Source: Bacteroidales bacterium (GTDB lineage Bacteria > Bacteroidota > Bacteroidia > Bacteroidales > Tenuifilaceae). From it: a stretch of 5,277 nucleotides of DNA. Numbering within the stretch: position 1 is the first letter of the stretch; every line of letters begins with the position of its first letter. The stretch is taken from NCBI GenBank assembly GCA_008933525.1, contig WBUV01000265.1, forward strand, positions 1 through 5,277. The letters run 5' to 3'. The notes below the pieces were generated by a model, which saw only the letters and a program-made list of their open reading frames with translations, was not told the DNA's origin and did no database searches. The translations under genes were made by a program, and so were the position numbers. Below are positions 1-5,277 of the stretch, piece by piece.

Positions 1-2201
1 GATCCAACTTCGGAGAGTGGAATATTCAACTCATTCATCAGTATCTGGTTGAAGAGCAGATGAACCTCAGGACGCTCGGACTGTATGTTCATGTTGATGA
101 AGCTGGTTTTATCCTTTAGCCTATACTTTAGATCCTCTGCGACCTTTCTCATGGCCTGAAAATCCTGCCCTTTAAGGATAATCGACTCAGAGTTATCTCC
201 AATACCTAGCATTCCGGCAAATGCCATCGATTCAAAATTACTACCTCCACCACCTCTACCACCGCCCGATGACGATCCGCTCTCTTCGAATTCAACTATT
301 GCATTTGGAAGGTCCGAAGTTTTTTGGCGAATCTCATTCTTCAACGCCTCAAAACTTCTATCCTGAATTTTCTCAAAATTCTCTTTTAGTTCGAGCGTTA
401 GTACTGCGTTATCTGTTTGAATGCGGCTAGTAAGAACCTTGATCTCTGGCCAATCCTTCAAATATCCTTCGATAAGCCGTATGGTTTTATCTGTTGTTTC
501 GAGCGATGAACCAGCCTGCATGTTAACGTAAACACGCATTTCGGTTGTGGCAGCCTCTCTATTTTCTGTTAAACTAATTGTAAGGCTTAATAGAATACAA
601 ATAAAGAATAGAGAGATTCCTGTTAAAATAGTTTGAACTGGTTTACGAAGAGTGGTCTTGAGTAAAGCCAAGTATATCTGTATAATTCTACTCCTTAAGT
701 CAAACCTGTTGATTTCTGGAAATTTAGTTTGTCTGGATAAAAGGGTATGTGTAACCGATGGAATTAAAAGTAAAGCAACAACTAAAGAAATTGTAAGTGT
801 TGATATTATTGAGATTCCAATCTGATTTCCAAGCATTTTTACAAGGAAATTATCACTGAAAAGGAAAGGCACAAAAACTACAATTGTTGTAATAGTTGAT
901 GCAAATATCGATCGCCACACCTCGCTTGTCCCATTTACAACTGCTGCATCGAGAGGAATCTGAGATTTGCTTTTATGCCGGAAAATATTCTCAAGTACTA
1001 CTACACTACTATCAACCAGCATTCCAACAGCAAGCACCATTCCAATAAGCGAAAGGGTATTTATTGAAATATCAAAAGCATAGAAAAGGTTAAACGCTGC
1101 ATACATCGATATTGGAATCGAAAAACCGATAAGCGATACAACTCTAATATTTCGCAGAAATAGCCATAGAACATAAACTGCCAGCAACCCTCCGGTTATA
1201 GCAAGGTTTACAATATCGTTCATGTTGTTCTCAATCTTTTCAGCAGAGTTACTTTGAACTACGATGGCAATATCCTGATCCTTAAACTTCTCGTTTAGTC
1301 TATCAATTACATCAAGGGTTCTGTGCGAAAGATCTATCAGGTTTGCCTGATTATCGTTCATCAGCATAATTGTTACTGCATCGTTCCCATTGATACGGCT
1401 ATACGAGGTTTCCTTTTTGTATCCGAAATAAATCTTGGCAACATCCTTAAGGAACACTGGCCCTTTGCCAACCACTATTTGTCCAATATCATTCACATCC
1501 TTGTACTCTGCACTAACATGCACAAAAAGCCTATTACTGCCATCGATAACTTTTCCAACAAAAGTTTTTTGCTTCTCGCTATTCGATAGAGCGCTACGAA
1601 TCTCGGAGGTTGTTATACCATAGGATTTGCATGCATCGGTATCAATTATCACCTCAATAGTTTTTTCCCTTCCACCAAAGGTGCTTACACGCGCAATCCC
1701 CTCAACGTTTTCGAGTTCTGGTCTGATCTTTTTATCTACAAGGTTCCTTACCCTTTCGGACCCTCCCGATCCGCTAACATTAAGTTCCATGAAGCTTCCG
1801 AAAAGTTGCTTAGTATCGAACCGCATTAATTGTGTGTAAAATCCTTGTGGTAACTGAGATTTAACCTGATCGATTTTTTGCTGTAACTTGAGGAAGGAGT
1901 ATTTCAGATTCGTTTTCTTCCGAAAAGTAACGAAAATAATTCCGTTGTTCGGTGTTATCTGCGACTCAATTCTCTCAATATTTTCGAGTGTTCCAATTGC
2001 TCCCTCTATAGGTATAATTGCTTTCTGCTCCATGTAGTCGGGGTCAACCTCGGTGGCCGAACCAACCTGCACTACAAGAAATGGTAACTCTGCATTGGGA
2101 AGCATCTCAACGGCAAGTTTTTTATATGAGACATACCCAAGCAGGGTTATTCCAATAAAAAGCATGCTTATTAATACCTTCCGCTTTATAATGAATTCCA
2201 T
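1..2201 (-). CDS. RND efflux permease, second of a tandem pair (C-terminus cut off by the window edge)
   Basis: This is an inner-membrane proton-driven RND transporter subunit, which should work with a periplasmic adaptor and an outer-membrane channel. I translated 733 residues from the ATG at 2199-2201, beginning MEFIIKRKVLISMLFIG. An in-frame TAA lies just upstream at 2208-2210, so this is the first possible start. TM1 spans about residues 9-27, followed by the family-typical LPNAELPFLVVQV segment and the first periplasmic domain. TM2-TM6 lie at about 331-349, 353-373, 378-404, 428-448 and 458-485, and TM7 at about 522-542. TM4 carries GMLVDSSVVVLEN: D397 matches AcrB D407, but the D408 position is S398. 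A Gly/Ser-rich stretch sits at 641-654 in the second periplasmic domain. Family members have roughly 1,000-1,050 residues, so about 300, including TM8-TM12, lie off the left edge. The RND assignment is firm; the substrate is unknown and could be drugs, bile salts, lipophiles or metals. Confidence 0.95.
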   Translation of the reverse strand, partial: MEFIIKRKVLISMLFIGITLLGYVSYKKLAVEMLPNAELPFLVVQVGSATEVDPDYMEQKAIIPIEGAIGTLENIERIESQITPNNGIIFVTFRKKTNLKYSFLKLQQKIDQVKSQLPQGFYTQLMRFDTKQLFGSFMELNVSGSGGSERVRNLVDKKIRPELENVEGIARVSTFGGREKTIEVIIDTDACKSYGITTSEIRSALSNSEKQKTFVGKVIDGSNRLFVHVSAEYKDVNDIGQIVVGKGPVFLKDVAKIYFGYKKETSYSRINGNDAVTIMLMNDNQANLIDLSHRTLDVIDRLNEKFKDQDIAIVVQSNSAEKIENNMNDIVNLAITGGLLAVYVLWLFLRNIRVVSLIGFSIPISMYAAFNLFYAFDISINTLSLIGMVLAVGMLVDSSVVVLENIFRHKSKSQIPLDAAVVNGTSEVWRSIFASTITTIVVFVPFLFSDNFLVKMLGNQIGISIISTLTISLVVALLLIPSVTHTLLSRQTKFPEINRFDLRSRIIQIYLALLKTTLRKPVQTILTGISLFFICILLSLTISLTENREAATTEMRVYVNMQAGSSLETTDKTIRLIEGYLKDWPEIKVLTSRIQTDNAVLTLELKENFEKIQDRSFEALKNEIRQKTSDLPNAIVEFEESGSSSGGGRGGGGSNFESMAFAGMLGIGDNSESIILKGQDFQAMRKVAEDLKYRLKDKTSFINMNIQSERPEVHLLFNQILMNELNIPLSEVG

Positions 2202-2233
2202 ATAATTTTAAATATCAGATAATAACTATTGTA
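2202..2233 (-). promoter_or_regulatory. Intergenic leader and translation start region of the second permease
   Basis: These 32 bases separate the TAA of the upstream permease (2234-2236) from the ATG of the downstream one (2199-2201). Only four of them are G or C. No GGAGG-like Shine-Dalgarno sequence is present; the bases just before the ATG, read on the minus strand, are AAAATTAT. This fits Bacteroidota, where starts often have A/T-rich leaders without a Shine-Dalgarno motif. I see no terminator hairpin and no Bacteroidota-type promoter (TTTG with a downstream TAnnTTTG), so cotranscription from upstream is the likely arrangement. Confidence 0.5.
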
Positions 2234-5200
2234 TTACTTATTATCAGGATTAATAATTGTTTGAGGCACTCGTCCCCTCTTGAAATACTCCGCGATTAAA
2301 TCGAAAGTGAAATAGAACGAGGGTATAACAACAAGAGTTAAAAGTGTTGATGTGAACAAGCCGCTAATAACAGCAATAGCCATGGGCTGTCTGAGACTTG
2401 CACCTTCGCCAAATCCAATAAGCATAGGCAATAATCCAAGTATAGCTGTCAAAGTAGTCATTAGGATTGGGCGGATACGCTGTCTTCCAGCGTAAATAAT
2501 AGCAGTTCTCCTATCTAATCCCTCATCTTTTAGCTGATTTATCCTATCCACTAGAATAATAGAATTATTTACAGCAATACCACCAAGCATTATGATACCA
2601 ATAATTGCGATAATATTCATTGGCATTCCAAGAATGAAGAATGCCAGAATTGAGCCCACTAGCGCTAATGGCACCGTAAGTAGAATTGTAAACGGATGAA
2701 TAAGGGACTCAAACTGCGATGCCATTACCATGTAAATTAGAACAATAGATAATAGGAATGCCATGGTAAGACTCTTCATTGCCTCTTGTCGCTTCTCCTC
2801 TTCGCCAGTAATTTGGATACGATAGTCGGTTGGATGGCTTATTGAAGCCGTTTTTGTAGATATCTCCTTTGAGATTTTGTCCAGCGATACACTATTCGAT
2901 TTCATGGCATATATTTTTACCATTCTCGATTGATTTCGGTGGTGTATCTCTTTAGGTGATTTTGATATTTTGATCGTTGATATTTCGGGCAACCTGAAAA
3001 CCTGATTACCGCTGGCTATAGTCATATCCTCCAGTTGCGAAAGACCTTTTTCGGGAATTCGAATATTGATAGGACGCAACTCTCCACCCTGATCAACCTG
3101 CCCTGCCTCTAGTCCCTCAAGTTGATTCTTGAGTTGATCAACAACTGTTTGCATTGAAATATTGTACATACCTGCCTTTACCCTATCTAAAACTATTTCA
3201 ATTTCAGGGGCACCATCCTCAATAGATGAGCGTATATTGTATAGCGCGGGAACTGATTGCATTTTTTGCTTAACCGAATCGGCAATATCGGAAAGCAACA
3301 CAAGATCTTCACCCTTTATCTCTACAACAACAGGGGCTTCGCTTGTTCCAAGGATTTGTCGTAGCGTTGACTCATCGCGGTTAAAACGAACCTCAATACC
3401 GGGAATGCCTGTAGTTGCTCTGCTTATAAGAGCCATAACATTATCGGGAGTTAGTTTCGATTCCTTTTTAAGTCGAACCCTAATATTTGCAGTATTATCG
3501 CCAGTATAAACAGATCTATTATTGTCGGATAGTCCAGTTGAAGGACCGCTTTGACAATAAACAATCTCTAGATTATCCCTTAAACCTTCTCTTACAATGT
3601 ACTCTATGTTCTCAACAGTTGCAGCGGTTCTTTCGAGCGAAGTTCCTTCATTCATTTTGATATCAAAAGTAAACTCTCTACTTTCCGCTTGTGGCATAAA
3701 CTCTGTTCCAATGTAAGGAATCAGCATTATTGAGCCTCCAATAGTTAGAAGAGTTAGAAGTACTATAAGTTTGTTATGGTTAAGAACCCTATCTAGAATT
3801 CTACCATACCACTCGAATTTTACCGATTTATTGGAAATAGGTGCTGTTTTTTTTCTGAAGAAAAAATGGTAGAACATTGGCAGAAATAGTATTGCAGCAA
3901 ACAACGATGTGATTTGTGAGTACGTCACCGTTAGCGCCTGATCGCGGAAAAACTCACCTGATGCACCATGCATGTAAACAATAGGAAGAAATACAATTAT
4001 TGACGCAAAAGTTGAGGCAACAATTGCCATTCCAACCTCGCCAGTACCATTTATAGCCGCATCGCGAACCGATTCGCCCTCTTCGTGGTGCCTAAAGGTG
4101 TTTTCGATAATTACTATAGCATTGTCGAGCAGCATACCAACACCAAGCGCAAGTCCTCCAAGAGTCATAATGTTAAGGTTCAACCCTGTAAAATACATTA
4201 CTGTAAAAGTCGCAATAATCGATATTGGGATTATAAAACCAACAATCAGGGTTGTTCCAATTCTGCGAAGGAAAAGGTAGAGCACTAAAATAGCTAGTAT
4301 CATACCCATCCATGCGCTATCTCTAACCTCGCCAACGGCCTGACTAATGAATGTGCCTTGGTTGTTAACTATCTCAATTTTATAATCGGGTAGCGCTTTC
4401 CTTATATTTTCGAGTGCCTTGGTTGTCTGCTCAACTGCCTTTACAGTATTGAATCGGGTTTCCTTGTACACCGCTAAACCTAAGCAGCGCTCTCCATTTA
4501 ATCGTACAATATTTTTGGGCTTTTGGTTGCTAACTGATACATCGGCAACTTCGCGAAGAAATATTGGAGCCTTTAAGCCTTGAGGATCGCCTACTACAGT
4601 TGATTTGTAGCCAACAATAAGGCTATTAAAATCATCTATATTTTTTAGTAGACCAACTCCTTTAACAATGTACTGCATACCCGATTCGGTGATAGTTCCA
4701 CCTGAAGTTTGCTGGTTTTGAGAGGCTATTCTTTGGCTTAATTCATTGATTGTTAAATTGAATGCTGCGAGCCTGAAAGGATCGGTACTTATTCTCAACT
4801 CGCTCTCCTCCTGACCTGTAATCTCAACTTCGGCAACACCTTCGAGACGAATCAACTCGTTTCTAATGTAATGATCAGCAATCTTTCGAAGCTGGTTAAG
4901 ATCGTTATTGCCAGGTCGACTAAGACCTATAATCATTACCGGAGCGCTGTTAGGATCGTGCTGAGTGATTTTAATTTCATCCGCCTTATTCTGCTGGGCA
5001 AAGGAGTTAACTGCTTTCTGTAGATCGAGGAAAGCCTCATCCATATCGGTGTTCCAACTGTACTCTACGGTTACCTGTGCCGATCCGGCACGAATAATCG
5101 ACGAAACCTCAGCAACATTCGATTGACGAATTGCCATTGATTCGAGCTTATCAACGTACTGTTTCTCCATCTCTTCGGGAGGGCGCTCTCCTGACCGTAC

Positions 5201-5260
5201 CTCAATGAATAAGCGGGGATTATTTAGATCGGGGAAAAGATCAACTCCCCGCTTATTCAT
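2234..5260 (-). CDS. RND efflux permease, first of a tandem pair (true N-terminus missing)
   Basis: This is an inner-membrane proton/substrate antiporter subunit of an RND tripartite pump. From the ATG at 5258-5260 it reads 1008 residues, but residues 1-5 (MNKRG) come from an inverted copy of the gene's own codons. Genuine family sequence starts at V6 (VDLFPDLNNPRLF), which normally follows TM1. TM1, about 35 residues and the true start are therefore absent. Visible helices are TM2 at about 316-332, TM3 337-357, TM4 362-387, TM5 410-430, TM6 440-466, TM7 497-515, TM8 829-847, TM9 854-876, TM10 880-906, TM11 929-949 and TM12 957-984. Large periplasmic domains lie at about 15-310 and 520-825. 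TM4 has GMLLDNAIVIIEN, with D379 at the AcrB D407 position and N380 at D408. In TM10, N898 falls at the K940 position. TM11 keeps R928 and T935, matching R971 and T978. The C-terminus is complete, ending INPDNK-TAA. The RND family is certain; the substrate is not assignable. Confidence 0.95.
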   Translation of the reverse strand: MNKRGVDLFPDLNNPRLFIEVRSGERPPEEMEKQYVDKLESMAIRQSNVAEVSSIIRAGSAQVTVEYSWNTDMDEAFLDLQKAVNSFAQQNKADEIKITQHDPNSAPVMIIGLSRPGNNDLNQLRKIADHYIRNELIRLEGVAEVEITGQEESELRISTDPFRLAAFNLTINELSQRIASQNQQTSGGTITESGMQYIVKGVGLLKNIDDFNSLIVGYKSTVVGDPQGLKAPIFLREVADVSVSNQKPKNIVRLNGERCLGLAVYKETRFNTVKAVEQTTKALENIRKALPDYKIEIVNNQGTFISQAVGEVRDSAWMGMILAILVLYLFLRRIGTTLIVGFIIPISIIATFTVMYFTGLNLNIMTLGGLALGVGMLLDNAIVIIENTFRHHEEGESVRDAAINGTGEVGMAIVASTFASIIVFLPIVYMHGASGEFFRDQALTVTYSQITSLFAAILFLPMFYHFFFRKKTAPISNKSVKFEWYGRILDRVLNHNKLIVLLTLLTIGGSIMLIPYIGTEFMPQAESREFTFDIKMNEGTSLERTAATVENIEYIVREGLRDNLEIVYCQSGPSTGLSDNNRSVYTGDNTANIRVRLKKESKLTPDNVMALISRATTGIPGIEVRFNRDESTLRQILGTSEAPVVVEIKGEDLVLLSDIADSVKQKMQSVPALYNIRSSIEDGAPEIEIVLDRVKAGMYNISMQTVVDQLKNQLEGLEAGQVDQGGELRPINIRIPEKGLSQLEDMTIASGNQVFRLPEISTIKISKSPKEIHHRNQSRMVKIYAMKSNSVSLDKISKEISTKTASISHPTDYRIQITGEEEKRQEAMKSLTMAFLLSIVLIYMVMASQFESLIHPFTILLTVPLALVGSILAFFILGMPMNIIAIIGIIMLGGIAVNNSIILVDRINQLKDEGLDRRTAIIYAGRQRIRPILMTTLTAILGLLPMLIGFGEGASLRQPMAIAVISGLFTSTLLTLVVIPSFYFTFDLIAEYFKRGRVPQTIINPDNK

Positions 5261-5277
5261 TGAGGTACGGTCAGGAG
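5188..5277. repeat. Perfect 32-bp inverted repeat with 26-base spacer, reaching the window edge
   Basis: The arm at 5246-5277 is the exact reverse complement of 5188-5219, checked base by base with every pair matching. The spacer is 5220-5245. Pairing stops at the inner ends, where 5220 is T and 5245 is C. The outer end coincides with the last base of the window, so the repeat may continue beyond it. The left arm is normal permease coding sequence (residues 15-25, including PRLFIEVRSG). The right arm replaces the expected TM1 coding sequence with its mirror image. This pattern fits a fold-back chimera or palindromic assembly error at a contig end better than a functional hairpin. A true genomic inverted duplication cannot be excluded from the sequence alone. 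Confidence 0.9.

Noticed and set aside
1..5. The window begins with GATCC, a possible restriction-cloning end
   Set aside because: A four- or five-base match at an edge is expected by chance often enough to carry no weight.
221..430. Short plus-strand open frame of 69 codons
   Set aside because: It lies antisense inside the downstream permease, over its Gly-rich loop region, and shows no recognisable domain.
1323..1839. Three short plus-strand open frames of 62-88 codons
   Set aside because: All are antisense to conserved RND coding sequence in the first periplasmic domain, overlap one another in different frames, and resemble no known family.
3162..3509. Plus-strand open frame of 115 codons
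   Set aside because: It is antisense to the second periplasmic domain of the upstream permease. The minus-strand frame explains the sequence fully.
4085..4288. Two overlapping plus-strand open frames of 60-67 codons
   Set aside because: They lie opposite TM3-TM4 of the upstream permease, the most conserved part of that gene.
5227..5242. Two GATC sites inside the inverted-repeat spacer
   Set aside because: GATC is self-complementary and common, and the flanking bases do not pair, so they give no evidence for a specific structure.
5188..5277. Hairpin as a terminator, attenuator or mobile-element end
   Set aside because: The left arm is conserved coding sequence in frame, there is no T-tract, and no transposase or target duplication is visible. 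A fold-back join explains it more simply.
1..5277. RNA genes, CRISPR arrays, insertion sequences
   Set aside because: Apart from a 32-base gap and the edge repeat, the window is filled by two coding frames. I saw no spaced direct repeats, tRNA-like folds or transposase motifs.

Overview
The window holds two large genes on the minus strand and almost nothing else. Both encode RND-superfamily inner-membrane efflux permeases. The upstream gene runs leftward from the right edge and stops at 2234. The downstream gene starts at 2201 and runs off the left edge. They are co-directional with a 32-base gap, so they look like the permease core of one operon. Such operons usually also encode a periplasmic adaptor and a TolC-type outer-membrane channel, but neither is visible here.

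The organism is probably a Gram-negative member of the Bacteroidota. The protein style fits tandem RND permeases common in that phylum. The sequence is moderately AT-rich, and the one visible start codon has an AT-rich leader with no Shine-Dalgarno sequence. This is inference from sequence style and no database search was made.

Layout: 1-2201 (minus) is the second permease, present for 733 residues from its start, with its C-terminal part missing. 2202-2233 is the intergenic leader. 2234-5260 (minus) is the first permease, complete at its C-terminus but lacking the true N-terminus and first membrane helix. 5246-5277, at the right edge, is a perfect 32-base inverted copy of 5188-5219.

That inverted copy matters for the annotation. 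It supplies the apparent ATG and first five residues (MNKRG) of the upstream permease. The family-like sequence begins only at residue 6 (VDLFPD). The apparent start is therefore most likely created by a fold-back join at a contig end.

The two proteins are paralogues. They share the RND architecture: two blocks of helices, each preceded by a large periplasmic loop. Both keep the first TM4 proton-relay aspartate but replace the second acid, with Asn in one and Ser in the other. They may form a mixed trimer as MdtB and MdtC do, or two separate pumps; the sequence does not decide this. Substrates cannot be assigned. I see no new system in this window. The most notable signal is the edge inverted repeat, which is probably an artefact.
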